Shown: positions 9,870 through 19,632, counted from the first letter of the stretch. The stretch is 64,000 nt of DNA from Spirosoma fluviale (GCA_945901025.1 CAMDJW010000008.1:52200-116199); one strand, 5' to 3'. The notes: generated from the letters alone by a model not told the origin. A program made the numbers and translations.

Positions 9870-10697
9870 ATGATGAAAAAACTTATTCTACTTCTTTGCC
9901 TCGTATGGGTCCAATTTTCATTTGCGCCCCCCAATATCACTTGGGTCGCCATCGGAGATTCCATCACCTACTTAAATGATCACCCTAATGAGACGGGCAA
10001 CCGAACGACAAAAGGCTACATGACTCGGGTGGTTGAAAAAATGCCTCATATTAATTTTGTGAATCAAGGACATAATGGTTGGACCGCCATTAAAATTGCC
10101 ACCGAAATTGAAAATTTAGGCATTCAAAAGGCGGATGTGTATTCCATCTTTTTAGGAACAAATGATTGGTGGGGATCAAAGCCTTTGGGCGAGTTTTCTG
10201 ATTATGAAAATAATACAGGAAATGGGACGGTACATGGTTCATTTAGGATCATCGTCAATAAACTAAAGTCTTTAAATGCGAATGCTAAAATCATTTTTAT
10301 CACGCCGATGCAACGTGTAGACTTTGTTTATATCAACAATTTTAAAAACAATGCCTATGGTTCTTACCGTGATAAAAAGGGCCAAAATTTGGAAACTTTT
10401 GCGAATGCTGTGAAGGATATAGCTCGGTTTGAACATATGCCTGTGGTCGATTTATTCCATGCAAAAAAGATGGACCATGCGCATTTGGTTAAGTTTAAGC
10501 GGTTAAAAGACCCACTAAACAGCGAGTACAAAAACTTTAAATATCCAGATTTTATCGACGTGCCCTTTAATCCCGAAACCGACGAATATCCGTATCCGGT
10601 AGAAGCATCCGATGTGACTTTTGATGGCTTGCATCCATCCGATAAAGGCTATAAAATGATTACGAATTTATTGGTAAAGGAGTTTTCGAAATTGTAA
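9870..10697 (+). CDS. Secreted SGNH/GDSL-type hydrolase
   Basis: A 275-residue protein with signal peptide at about 1-19 (MMKKLILLLCLVWVQFSFA). SGNH blocks are visible: block I AIGDSIT with nucleophile Ser31, block II NQGHNGW, block III LGTND, and block V DGLHPSD with Asp252 and His255. The family comprises esterases, acetylxylan or rhamnogalacturonan acetylesterases and lipases; the exact substrate is not readable. The start has two adjacent ATGs and either could be used. It follows the sulfhydrylase terminator and precedes the cytochrome-propeller gene by 49 bp, so co-transcription with that gene is possible. In a glycan-degrading context, deacetylation of polysaccharide is the most natural guess. 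Confidence 0.85.
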   Translation: MMKKLILLLCLVWVQFSFAPPNITWVAIGDSITYLNDHPNETGNRTTKGYMTRVVEKMPHINFVNQGHNGWTAIKIATEIENLGIQKADVYSIFLGTNDWWGSKPLGEFSDYENNTGNGTVHGSFRIIVNKLKSLNANAKIIFITPMQRVDFVYINNFKNNAYGSYRDKKGQNLETFANAVKDIARFEHMPVVDLFHAKKMDHAHLVKFKRLKDPLNSEYKNFKYPDFIDVPFNPETDEYPYPVEASDVTFDGLHPSDKGYKMITNLLVKEFSKL

Positions 10698-10746
10698 ATT
10701 AAGTTAAAAAATAAGGTGCGCGTTGGTGTTTAAAATCCTGTTTTCC

Positions 10747-13467
10747 ATGATAAACCAAATTAAGACTATTTTTTGTTCTTTGTTCGTGATTTGCATGTGT
10801 GCTTGTTCGCCCATTCAGCAAAAATCCACTGAAGTAAAAGGTCATTTTATCCTTTCAGATTTGGATTTACCCGTGTATGAAAAGGACTTGGATCATAAAG
10901 GATTCATGCTGGCGATTGATGATCACTTTGATGAGTCAATGACCCGCGGAGAAGTTATATACAAAAACAATTGTTTAAGTTGCCATGGAACTCCCGTTGA
11001 TCCCGGCAGCATTCCTTCGGCGAGGAAATTTTGGGCGGAGCCTTTTAAATGGGGCCATGATTCATACGCTTTATACCAAACTATTACGAAAGGTTTTGGG
11101 TCGATGCCTCCCCAAATGCATTTAACACCTGTTGAAAAATACGATGTCATTCATTACATCCAACAAAATTTTATTGCTAAAAATTCGGCTGTTTCACTAA
11201 CGAAATGGGATGAGAAATATTTGAGTAGTTTGCCAAAAGGTGAATCAAAAGGACCCTTGCCAAAAGCGTATAAGCCTTGGGCGGAAATGGATTATGGCAA
11301 TTTTTTAATCAATACGTATGAGTTGGTCGGTTTGGGAGCAGCTCCTAGACCAAGATCGGGTGGCCCGGTTTCACCACTTCCGGATGAAAATTTTGGCCAT
11401 GCAAACTTTGCCTATAAAGGAATTGCGATACGGTTGGATCCTGGAAAAGGGGGCGTGGCAGCTGGAAAAGCTTGGATGATGTTTGATCATGATGTGCTCC
11501 GAGTAGCAGGTGCGTGGACGGGAGAGGGATTTATCGATTGGGAAGCCATATTATTTAATGGCAAACATAATATTTCCCCAAGAACGGTAGGGGATCTGCA
11601 TTTTTCAAATCCGGTGGGACCTGGTTGGGCTAACCCGCTCACGGGATCTTTTGAGGATTTTCGCTTTATGGCTCGCGACAAAAGACGTTTTGGTCCGCTG
11701 CCTAAAGAATGGGCGCATTATAAGGGAATATATCAGAATGGGGATCAGGAAATCATTCGGTATACCGTTGGCAATTCAAATGTATTGGAGATGTTTGGCA
11801 TGGAAATGATGCGGAATAGCCCTGTATTTACCCGGACTTTAAATATAACTAAATCCCCAAATCCATTAAAAATGCGCTTGGCTCCTACAGGTACCTCGGT
11901 TGCCATAAAAGGAACTGGCGCAGTTTTAGCCGAAGAGGATGGTTTTATTATCATGAACGTCTCTGCTCAGGCAGACGTAAAAGTTAAATTATTTTTGGCT
12001 AAGTCCTCCGTGAATGGCCTTGTTTCTTGGGCTCAAACAAGCCAAGATCCCCTTTCATTAGAAGGGTTTACTCGAGGAGGTTTAGCACGTTATCCAGAAA
12101 AAATCACGACCGATATTATTGCAGGAACGGATGAGGGGGAATTCCAAGTAGATGTTTTGAATCCACCTTTTAATCCTATTTGGCGAAACCAATTAAGATT
12201 AAGTGGGATTGATTTCTTTCAAGATAAAAATAAGGGAGTGGTTTGTGCCACGGATGGAGATGTTTGGAAAGTAGAGGGATTTACAAATAACTCTGGGAAG
12301 CTAGTATGGCAAAGAATTGCTTCTGGATTATTTCAGCCACTGGGAATTAAAGTAATCGATGAAGTGATTTATGTGACTTGTCGGGACCAATTAGTTAGGT
12401 TAAACGATTTTAATGGGGATGGAGAAACTGATTTTTATGAGAGTTTCAACAATGACCATCAGGTGACAGATCATTTCCATGAATTTGCGATGGGTCTGCA
12501 GACGGATAAGGAGGGGAATTTCTATTATGCCAAAAGCGCACGGCATGCCAGGGAGGCATTAGTACCCCAACATGGAACTTTAATTAAAGTAAGTAAAGAC
12601 GGATTGCAAACGGAGATTATGGCTACGGGTTTTAGGGCGGCGAATGGGGTTTGTATAAATCCAGATGGTAGTTTTATTGTCACAGACCAAGAGGGACATT
12701 GGAATCCGATGAACCGTATCAACTGGGTAAATAAAGGTGGATTTTATGGAAATATGTTCAGCTACCATGCGCATCCAGATAGTTCGAATGCAAGTATGGA
12801 GCAACCGCTTGTTTGGGTGGATCGAGAATTGGATCAATCTCCATCGGAATTATTATGGGTCGATAGCCCCGCTTGGGGATCCCTAAATGGGAAGCTCCTG
12901 AATTTTTCTTATGGATATGGAAAGGTTTTTGTAATTCCATTTGAAAAAGTAAATGGCCAGTTGCAAGGAGGAATTGTAGAATTGCCTATGCCAAGATTTT
13001 CTACAGGAATTATGCGAGGAAGATTTAATTCGCAAGATGGCCAATTGTACCTGTGTGGTTTATCGGCCTGGGGTTCCACTCAATCTCAATTGGGTGGATT
13101 GTATCGGATAAAACCGACCAATAAATCGGTCAACGTACCCTTGGAAATTCATGCGACCAACAAAGGAATTCAATTGGTTTTTGCAAACCCATTAAGTTCT
13201 ACAAGTGTTTCTAACTTGACTAATTATCAAATTAAGATTTGGGACCTGTTGAGATCAAGAAAGTATGGATCCAAACATCATAATGAAAAAACCATCCAGG
13301 TGGAAAAAGCAGAATTAGGACCTGATATGAAGTCGATATTTTTGACCATTCCTGCGATTAAGCCAACTTGGGGGATGGAAATAAAATATCAACTCATGGG
13401 TCAGAATGGGAAATCGATGAACGGGCTTGTTCAAAATACGATTCACCAATTAGCGAATGCGAAGTAA
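10747..13467 (+). CDS. Lipoprotein: cytochrome c domain fused to DUF6797-like and beta-propeller domains
   Basis: About 906 residues from ATG 10747; the longer frame begins at TTG 10723 and adds eight unneeded residues. A lipoprotein signal ends at Cys20 (ICMCAC). The haem site CLSCH lies at 76-80, with GSMPPQM about 40 residues later supplying the likely axial Met. After it comes a long region (about 150-440) resembling DUF6797, with FDHDVLRVAGAWTGEGF, then a six-bladed propeller like that of sugar dehydrogenases (about 470-800, with NGVCINPDGSFIVTDQEG and GGFYGNMFSYHAHP). It is likely a periplasmic oxidase or dehydrogenase passing electrons to its own haem. The substrate is unknown. Such proteins are frequent in Planctomycetes and Bacteroidota near glycan-use genes. 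It lies between an SGNH hydrolase and a PIG-L deacetylase. Confidence 0.75.
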   Translation: MINQIKTIFCSLFVICMCACSPIQQKSTEVKGHFILSDLDLPVYEKDLDHKGFMLAIDDHFDESMTRGEVIYKNNCLSCHGTPVDPGSIPSARKFWAEPFKWGHDSYALYQTITKGFGSMPPQMHLTPVEKYDVIHYIQQNFIAKNSAVSLTKWDEKYLSSLPKGESKGPLPKAYKPWAEMDYGNFLINTYELVGLGAAPRPRSGGPVSPLPDENFGHANFAYKGIAIRLDPGKGGVAAGKAWMMFDHDVLRVAGAWTGEGFIDWEAILFNGKHNISPRTVGDLHFSNPVGPGWANPLTGSFEDFRFMARDKRRFGPLPKEWAHYKGIYQNGDQEIIRYTVGNSNVLEMFGMEMMRNSPVFTRTLNITKSPNPLKMRLAPTGTSVAIKGTGAVLAEEDGFIIMNVSAQADVKVKLFLAKSSVNGLVSWAQTSQDPLSLEGFTRGGLARYPEKITTDIIAGTDEGEFQVDVLNPPFNPIWRNQLRLSGIDFFQDKNKGVVCATDGDVWKVEGFTNNSGKLVWQRIASGLFQPLGIKVIDEVIYVTCRDQLVRLNDFNGDGETDFYESFNNDHQVTDHFHEFAMGLQTDKEGNFYYAKSARHAREALVPQHGTLIKVSKDGLQTEIMATGFRAANGVCINPDGSFIVTDQEGHWNPMNRINWVNKGGFYGNMFSYHAHPDSSNASMEQPLVWVDRELDQSPSELLWVDSPAWGSLNGKLLNFSYGYGKVFVIPFEKVNGQLQGGIVELPMPRFSTGIMRGRFNSQDGQLYLCGLSAWGSTQSQLGGLYRIKPTNKSVNVPLEIHATNKGIQLVFANPLSSTSVSNLTNYQIKIWDLLRSRKYGSKHHNEKTIQVEKAELGPDMKSIFLTIPAIKPTWGMEIKYQLMGQNGKSMNGLVQNTIHQLANAK

Positions 13468-13523
13468 AACGTGATTTTATATTTTGAAAAAAATAGAATA
13501 CAAGTATAAAAAACCAAATACAT

Positions 13524-14423
13524 ATGAAACGTACACTCACTTTTTTTACGTTAATTTATTCCTTCATGACCTTGTCTTTATTTGGTCAAGGACCTAAAGT
13601 TTTAGTGGTCACAGCTCACCCTGATGATGAAACAGGTTTCTCAGTGACCATGTTTAAAATCACCCATGAAATGAAAGGGATTGTGGATATGGCTGTCATG
13701 ACCGACGGAGGTGGAGGCTTTGCCGATTCACAATTGGGTGCCGTTTACTACAACTTAAACCTAACGGATTCCATTGTAGCCCGCACACATTTGCCGATGC
13801 TGAGAAAACAAGAGATTTTGAATGCCGGCAAAATCATGGGGGTTCGCAATATCTATTTTATGGAGCAACCAGATGATTGGTACACGACAGATCCTAAACC
13901 TTATATTTCAGGGAAAAATTGGGATATCTCATATGTCGAAAGAAGAATGGATCGCTTATTGGCCGACCGTGACTATGATTTTGTTATCACGATGCTTCCA
14001 CATGCAGGTCAGCATGGGCATCATAAAACGTCCGTCTTAATAGCTTTGAGAGCGATTCAAAGGTTTAAAGGTCCTCATAAGCCTATTGTTATTGCCGGTT
14101 CGCCTATGAATGCCACAAGCAAACCGATGGAATTTACTATGCTAGAAGGATATCCAGAGACAAAAATTAAAGCAGATGCGCCAACTTTCACCTTGAATCG
14201 TGCATTTCGTTTTAAGGAAAATGATAAAGTAAGTTATAAGATCGTGGCTGATTGGGTGATTTCTGAGTATAAATCTCAGGGTGCTATTCAGGAAAATGGA
14301 ATACACAAAACGGATATGGAAGTATACCGGTATTATGACCTAAATGATTCAAAGGGGATTTCCAAAGTTCAAAAACTTTTTGATGATTTAGCGAAGATTG
14401 GATTTGCCGCTCCGGTTAAATAA
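13524..14423 (+). CDS. PIG-L/LmbE-family deacetylase, exported
   Basis: A 299-residue protein with signal peptide at 1-21 (MKRTLTFFTLIYSFMTLSLFG). The PIG-L zinc motif AHPDDE at 31-36 supplies His32 and Asp35 as ligands and Asp34 as base; the distal histidine comes from the HAGQHGHHK segment at about 158-166. The family removes N-acetyl groups from GlcNAc-type sugars (MshB, BshB, chitin-oligosaccharide deacetylases). The export signal argues against a cytoplasmic bacillithiol role and for acting on extracellular or periplasmic amino sugars. It follows the cytochrome-propeller gene by 56 bp. The 258 bp downstream hold no gene I can support. Confidence 0.85.
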   Translation: MKRTLTFFTLIYSFMTLSLFGQGPKVLVVTAHPDDETGFSVTMFKITHEMKGIVDMAVMTDGGGGFADSQLGAVYYNLNLTDSIVARTHLPMLRKQEILNAGKIMGVRNIYFMEQPDDWYTTDPKPYISGKNWDISYVERRMDRLLADRDYDFVITMLPHAGQHGHHKTSVLIALRAIQRFKGPHKPIVIAGSPMNATSKPMEFTMLEGYPETKIKADAPTFTLNRAFRFKENDKVSYKIVADWVISEYKSQGAIQENGIHKTDMEVYRYYDLNDSKGISKVQKLFDDLAKIGFAAPVK

Positions 14424-14681
14424 TGTTGAATCAAACGATTGAACGGTTATTTTCAATTCAAGATCAATGGTTTGCAAATGGAACATGATGCGCATTGAAG
14501 ATCACTGTATAGATGCTAGATTTAATTGATTTGGAGAAACAATATATAAATGGCTTAGGTTTACATAGTAATTTAAAATGAGAAACTTCATTTAAAAACA
14601 AATATTAACTAAATTTAAAAATTAAATTTATACCTCATTTGAGGTGTTCAAAGGAATTAACAAAAATTTAAAATAATCGAT

Positions 14682-14873
14682 ATGGCTACTTACGAATGTA
14701 AATCTTGTGGAATGGCAGTAAATGCTTCTTGTGCAAAATGTGATCAACCTTTAGAAAATGATATGTTGACTCTGCCTGATGGAAATCAAGTTCAAATTTC
14801 TATTTGCCGCTCATGTGAAGGTAAAATTAAATCACCTCAATGTTGTGGGGCCGATATGAGTTGCACGATGTAA
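14682..14873 (+). CDS. Nine-cysteine zinc-ribbon-like mini-protein
   Basis: A 63-residue protein with cysteines at 6, 9, 17, 20, 42, 45, 54, 55 and 61. The pairs CKSC, CAKC and CRSC and the terminal CCGADMSC are organised as metal-binding knuckles, so one or two zinc ions or a metal cluster are expected. I recall similar short proteins widely in Bacteroidota with no assigned function. No signal peptide, so probably cytoplasmic. Upstream, a short perfect palindrome (ACCTCATTTGAGGT, 14632-14645) lies 36 bp before the ATG and could be regulatory, though it is short. A strong terminator follows, so the gene is a separate unit. Coding is supported by the cysteine spacing and the clean start-terminator layout. 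Confidence 0.8.
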   Translation: MATYECKSCGMAVNASCAKCDQPLENDMLTLPDGNQVQISICRSCEGKIKSPQCCGADMSCTM

Positions 14874-14902
14874 ATCGCGTTTTTATTGTTTTTTTAATTT
14901 GT

Positions 14903-14933
14903 CGAGGAAGGTTTTTACCTTCCTCGATTTTTA
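14903..14933 (+). terminator. Rho-independent terminator after the mini-protein gene
   Basis: A perfect 10-bp stem (CGAGGAAGGT at 14903-14912 with ACCTTCCTCG at 14917-14926), a TTTT loop and a T-rich tail. Its presence shows that the following gene starts at 14965 and not at the TTG at 14899. Confidence 0.93.
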
Positions 14934-14964
14934 TATTTTAACCAAATTTCTATCAGTTCATAAC

Positions 14965-16263
14965 ATGAGAAAATTACTTTGTTTGATTATTATTCACCTA
15001 TGTATTGGTTTTGCGATAGAATTATTAGCCCAATTGCCTTCCCCCAATTTTATTGTCGGCGATGCGCTACCCAGCGCACCTGAATTAGCTCCCCGAGGAA
15101 AATATGCGGTGGGTGTCCGAACGATGGAAGTGGTGAATAAAAATCAAGTGGATGTACTAAAATCAAAAGCGGGTGTGGATCCATTATACGACCGATCGCT
15201 TACGTTGGAAGTTTGGTACCCGGCTGTGATTCCTGCAGGCCAAAAAGCATTAGAAACGTATAAATCTACTTTAGGGCTTTTAAATGACCCTAAGCGACCT
15301 TTGATTCCTTATACTTTTTTGGGGCGTGCGTTGCGCGACGCGCAACCTGATCGCTCACAAGGAAAATATCCTTTAGTTATCGTCTCACATGGCTATCCAG
15401 GTTCTCGTTTATTGCTTAGTTACCTGACTGAAAATGTAGCATCCAAAGGCTACATTGTAGTGTCGATCGGCCATACGGAGTCTACGTATTCCGACCGGGC
15501 AGCTTTTCAAAGCACTTTATTGAATCGATCCAAAGATGTTTTATTTGTATTGAATCAAATAACTGGTTTTTCTGGCCTAGGGAGCAAGCATTTTTTATCT
15601 GGAATTGTGGATATTGAAAATACAGGAATTGTAGGGTATTCTATGGGTGGATATGGGGTTTTAAATGTGGCGGGTGCTGGATATAGTCAAAAAATGGATT
15701 CCACTTTTTCCGTTCTTTCGGGCGGTAGTCATGCGATTCGAGTGCGCTTGGCGGGCCAACCAGAATACCTGGCATCGTTGGATCCAAGAATCAAGGCGGT
15801 GGTTGCCTTTGCTCCTTGGGGCATGCAAAGAGGAGCGTGGGATAAAGAAGGATTAAAGGGATTAAAGACTCCCACGTTTTTTGTGGCTGGAAGTTTGGAT
15901 GACGTCTCAGGATATGAGGATGGAATCAAAGCGATTTATGAGGGAGCAGTTAATGCCAATCGGTATTTGTTGACCTATCAAAATGCACGTCATAATGTCG
16001 CGCCTAACCCACCTCCTGTGGAAACGCTGGCGGATGGAGTTAGTCCAAGTGAATACAATCATTATTCGGAGCCCTCCTGGAATGAGTACCGTTTAAATAA
16101 TAATAACCAACATTTTGTGACCGCATTTTTGGGTATTCATTTGAAGAAATTGGATTACATGAAATATTTAGAGGTTCAGAAAAATTCCAATGATAAGCTT
16201 TGGACGGGCTTTAAACCAAGATATTCGACTGGTATGGAGCTTTTACACGCGATGCCAAAATAA
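14965..16263 (+). CDS. PAF-acetylhydrolase-like alpha/beta hydrolase, secreted
   Basis: 432 residues from the ATG at 14965, which is directly followed by a signal peptide (MRKLLCLIIIHLCIGFAIELLAQ). The alpha/beta hydrolase features are IVSHGYPGS at 139-147 (oxyanion loop), GIVGYSMGGYG with nucleophile Ser226, the LDDVSG segment supplying an acid, and HNVAP with the probable catalytic His. The overall layout resembles platelet-activating-factor acetylhydrolases and dienelactone hydrolases. It probably hydrolyses short acyl esters outside the cytoplasm; the substrate is not known. It is bounded by terminators on both sides, so it is monocistronic. Confidence 0.8.
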   Translation: MRKLLCLIIIHLCIGFAIELLAQLPSPNFIVGDALPSAPELAPRGKYAVGVRTMEVVNKNQVDVLKSKAGVDPLYDRSLTLEVWYPAVIPAGQKALETYKSTLGLLNDPKRPLIPYTFLGRALRDAQPDRSQGKYPLVIVSHGYPGSRLLLSYLTENVASKGYIVVSIGHTESTYSDRAAFQSTLLNRSKDVLFVLNQITGFSGLGSKHFLSGIVDIENTGIVGYSMGGYGVLNVAGAGYSQKMDSTFSVLSGGSHAIRVRLAGQPEYLASLDPRIKAVVAFAPWGMQRGAWDKEGLKGLKTPTFFVAGSLDDVSGYEDGIKAIYEGAVNANRYLLTYQNARHNVAPNPPPVETLADGVSPSEYNHYSEPSWNEYRLNNNNQHFVTAFLGIHLKKLDYMKYLEVQKNSNDKLWTGFKPRYSTGMELLHAMPK

Positions 16264-16290
16264 GGCTAATGTACGATTTGCTATCAATAA

Positions 16291-16318
16291 AAAAATCCAC
16301 CCGTAAAGGTGGATTTTT
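16291..16318. terminator. Bidirectional terminator between convergent genes
   Basis: An 11-bp perfect inverted repeat (16291-16301 with 16308-16318), A-tract on the left and T-tract on the right, loop of six bases. It sits between the stops at 16263 (+) and 16338 (-) and can serve both. Confidence 0.9.
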
Positions 16319-16337
16319 AAATTTCGAACATAGGAGA

Positions 16338-16880
16338 TTATTTTGAATAGTCAGAGAATGAATCACTTTCTGTTTTACTTCTAAGTTCAATTTTAGGATT
16401 GGTGATCCAAAAATCATCTAAGTTTTCGATGCTTCTATTGCCAATGGTAATTCGAATAACATTTTTTCCGGGTAATAGATCTTGAGCAGTTAAGAGGAAA
16501 CTAAGCTTTGCGCTATCATTGCCGATCGGTGAATTGACCACTAAATCAGTTAGACCTTTGACCTTAAAGAAATTAAATTTAGCGGTCGCGGCTAACGATG
16601 GGAAGTATATGTTGGCATGCGTTAATTTACCATTCACATAAATCTCAGGAAGATCAAAAGGGTTGATGTGATGAACATCCATAGATGCTTGGGCGAAAGC
16701 GGCTTCTGTTTTTGCCTCATGATTGAATGAAAGTACACGAGTCGTCATCGGTTTACGTCCACTATCACCTAAATAAATGGTATCCGCTGCGGCAGTTAAT
16801 TTAATGGATGTGAATTGAGCAGATAAGTTGATGCTGATACCCATCAGTAACATGGATGAAATAATGAAAGATTTTTTCAT
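16338..16880 (-). CDS. Secreted protein of unknown function
   Basis: A 180-residue protein with signal peptide at 1-21 (ending in LSAQ) and no recognised motif. The body alternates short hydrophobic strands and polar turns (IYVNGKLTHANIYFP, LPGKNVIRITIGN, FWITNPKIELR), suggesting a beta-sandwich of the kind used for binding or adhesion. GKNVIRITIGN resembles the end of galactose-binding-like domains, but the match is too short to rely on. It is monocistronic, convergent with the PAF-AH-like gene, and divergent from the metalloprotease with a 239-bp gap that must contain both promoters. Confidence 0.7.
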   Translation of the reverse strand: MKKSFIISSMLLMGISINLSAQFTSIKLTAAADTIYLGDSGRKPMTTRVLSFNHEAKTEAAFAQASMDVHHINPFDLPEIYVNGKLTHANIYFPSLAATAKFNFFKVKGLTDLVVNSPIGNDSAKLSFLLTAQDLLPGKNVIRITIGNRSIENLDDFWITNPKIELRSKTESDSFSDYSK

Positions 16881-17119
16881 GATGATTTTTTAAAAGGTGA
16901 TTATTTGGAAAGTTTAAATATATCTGAATTTATGAAGGATGTAAATTAAATAAAGGTTAAATAATGTTCCAAAAACGGATAGGGGGACATGATTTCATTT
17001 AAACTGCATTGGGCAAAACAAATTACACCAAATTGGGTTTTGAAGGTTAATATGCTGAAATTGAAAATATATTTCAGAAAACTCGCCATTAAATAAACAC
17101 TTTTATACCAATATAACTC

Positions 17120-19606
17120 ATGAAAAACGTTAAAAGACTATTTTGGATTTGTTCTTTAGTAAGTGCCAACTACCTATCCATCGCTCAATCATCAAAAACT
17201 CCAATTAAGGATCCAGTAAAACCAGTGGAAGTCGTTGCTGAGAAAAAAGTAGAAAAGAAATCGAAAGACTACGATCAGGTGATTACCAAAGAAGCCAAAT
17301 CGCAAAAAGGAGTTTTTTCAATCCATAAAGTAGGCGATAAGTATTATTTTGAAATACCTAAAAAATACCTGGGAAAGGATATGCTATTGGTTAGTAGAAT
17401 TTCAAAAATACCCAATGGTTTGGGTGGCGGATATTTTAATGCGGGTACATCGACCAACGAGCAATTGATTGTTTGGGAAAAATTCCAAGAGAAAATATTA
17501 ATCAAAGTTAAATCTTATGCGGCGGTGGCCAATGATTCCTTGCCGATTAGTATTTCAGTGAAGGCAAATAATTATGAGCCTACTTTGTATGCCTTTGATA
17601 TAGAAACGTATAACAAGGATTCCTCGAATGTGATGATCGATGTGACGAAATTTTATAACAGTGATATACCGGCCATGAGTGGTTTAAATGCTTCCTTACG
17701 AGAAGCGTATAAAGTGAAAGGCCAAGATCCAAGCCGTAGTTTCATTCATTCAGTGAAATCATTTCCTTTGAACATTGAAGTGGTTCAGGATTTTACCTAT
17801 TCGGCGGCTAAGCCTTCATCGACAGCCAACACGGAGTCCATCAGTATTCAGATGAATCAATCCATGATTTTATTGCCTGAAAAGCCAATGAAACCTCGTT
17901 TATTTGACCAGCGTGTTGGTTGGTTTACCCAAAAACAATACGATTATTCCAGCGAAGAACTTAAGTCGGACCAAAAAACCTTCATCCGTAAATGGCGTTT
18001 AGAGCCTAAAGACATGGAGGCCTATAAAAGGGGGGAACTTGTAGAGCCTATCAAACAAATTGTCTATTATTTGGATCCAGCCACCCCTGAGAAGTTGAGA
18101 AAGCATATCAAAAAGGGAGTGGAAAATTGGCAAAAGCCTTTTGAGCAAGCGGGTTTTAAAAATGCCATTATTTGTAAGGATGCCCCGACAAAAGAAGAGG
18201 ATCCCGATTTTTCACCAGAGGATATACGCTATTCAGTGATTCGTTATGTGGCAAGTACCACAAGAAATGCGATGGGGCCAAGTGTCAGTGACCCTAGAAC
18301 AGGGGAAATTATTGAAAGTGATATTATTTGGTACCATAATCACTTAAGATCGTATCGCAATCGTTTTTTAGTGGAGACCGCTGCGTCTAATCCCAAAGCC
18401 AGAACGCTTGAAACGAGTGAAGAAGACATTGGAGAAATGATGGAAATGGTTATTTCGCATGAGGTAGGCCACGCATTGGGTTTTCCGCATAATATGGGGG
18501 CTAGCAGTTCGTATGAGGTGGAAGATTATCGAAATGCGGAGTTTACAAAAACGCAGGGTATTTCGGCAACAATCATGGATTATGCGCGTTTCAACTACAT
18601 TGCTCAGCCGGGAGATACTGGGGTTCGTTACGTACGCAAAATGGGTCCTTATGATGATTATGCAGTTAATTGGGGGTACAGAATTTTGCCAAATTCCGTA
18701 AAACCTGAAGATGAGGTTACCACATTAAATCAATGGATTGAAGCTAAAGCAGGTGATTTGCGATTTCGATTTGGAAATCAGGGGACTACTTTTGACCCAA
18801 GTTCACAGACAGAGGATATCGGAAATGATCCTGTAAGGGCAGGAAATTATGCCATGAAAAACTTGAAAGTCGTGGCTAAGAATTTGGCTGATTGGACGAG
18901 CAAGAAGACCAATAATTACGATGATTTGATTGAGGTAAATGATGAATTATTGACAGCTTGGTTTCGTTATGTAGGACATGTAGTCACTAGCGTAGGCGGT
19001 TATTATGAGCGTTATTCGAAACCGAACCAACAAGTGGCTTCCTACATCGTGGTGCCTAAAGCGAAACAACAAATGGCCACGAAATGGTTGTTGGACCATG
19101 CATTTTCGGATGTGGCTTGGCTGATCAACAAGGAAGTGGTTACGCATCAAATGATGGGCTATACAGAAAAAATTAGGGGTTTACAGGTAGCTCATTTAAA
19201 CGATTTATTGAGTTTTGAAACCTTGGCCCGATTGGATAATAGTTCGCATTCTGAGGCTAATTACTATAAATCAGTGGAGTTTTGTAAAGACTTACGCGTA
19301 GGTTTATGGAGCGAACTTGCGTCTGGAGCGAAGCCTGAGGTATTTAGAAGAAATTTACAAAAGGCCTACATTGAGCGGATGAAGTATTTATTGACCGAAC
19401 AAATGGTGCCTTCGCCGACCAACAGAGAATATTATTCAGTCGCGCAATCGGATGTACGGTCGACTGTCCGCGGAGAATTAAAGGCATTGTTGGCCTCCAT
19501 CAATCTAGCCAAAATCAAATTTAAGGATACTGAAACCATGTATCATTTGGAGGATTGCATAGACCGCATTCAAACTATTTTATATCCTGGGAAGCAGCCG
19601 AAATAG
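17120..19606 (+). CDS. Zinc metalloprotease (DUF5118/DUF5117/DUF4953 type)
   Basis: An 828-residue exported protein with a signal peptide at 1-22. The zinc motif HEVGHALGFPH at 447-457 has the extended HExxHxxGxxH form of metzincins, with three histidine ligands and the catalytic Glu448, followed by NMGASSS. The order of regions (a short N-terminal domain with KSKDYDQVI, a middle beta domain, then the protease domain and a helical C-terminus) matches the Bacteroidota family annotated as DUF5118-DUF5117-DUF4953. It presumably degrades or processes proteins in the periplasm or outside. The substrate is unknown. The gene stands alone, with a terminator 26 bp after the stop. Confidence 0.9.
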   Translation: MKNVKRLFWICSLVSANYLSIAQSSKTPIKDPVKPVEVVAEKKVEKKSKDYDQVITKEAKSQKGVFSIHKVGDKYYFEIPKKYLGKDMLLVSRISKIPNGLGGGYFNAGTSTNEQLIVWEKFQEKILIKVKSYAAVANDSLPISISVKANNYEPTLYAFDIETYNKDSSNVMIDVTKFYNSDIPAMSGLNASLREAYKVKGQDPSRSFIHSVKSFPLNIEVVQDFTYSAAKPSSTANTESISIQMNQSMILLPEKPMKPRLFDQRVGWFTQKQYDYSSEELKSDQKTFIRKWRLEPKDMEAYKRGELVEPIKQIVYYLDPATPEKLRKHIKKGVENWQKPFEQAGFKNAIICKDAPTKEEDPDFSPEDIRYSVIRYVASTTRNAMGPSVSDPRTGEIIESDIIWYHNHLRSYRNRFLVETAASNPKARTLETSEEDIGEMMEMVISHEVGHALGFPHNMGASSSYEVEDYRNAEFTKTQGISATIMDYARFNYIAQPGDTGVRYVRKMGPYDDYAVNWGYRILPNSVKPEDEVTTLNQWIEAKAGDLRFRFGNQGTTFDPSSQTEDIGNDPVRAGNYAMKNLKVVAKNLADWTSKKTNNYDDLIEVNDELLTAWFRYVGHVVTSVGGYYERYSKPNQQVASYIVVPKAKQQMATKWLLDHAFSDVAWLINKEVVTHQMMGYTEKIRGLQVAHLNDLLSFETLARLDNSSHSEANYYKSVEFCKDLRVGLWSELASGAKPEVFRRNLQKAYIERMKYLLTEQMVPSPTNREYYSVAQSDVRSTVRGELKALLASINLAKIKFKDTETMYHLEDCIDRIQTILYPGKQPK

Positions 19607-19632
19607 GATATTTATCCGTTAAGGATTATTAA

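Noticed and set aside
12525..12837. Minus-strand frames within the cytochrome-propeller gene
   Set aside because: They lie wholly inside a well-supported coding region, with no start context or recognisable protein.
14899..14964. Extended N-terminus for the PAF-acetylhydrolase-like gene from TTG 14899
   Set aside because: It would run through a perfect rho-independent terminator; the ATG at 14965 is followed directly by a signal peptide.
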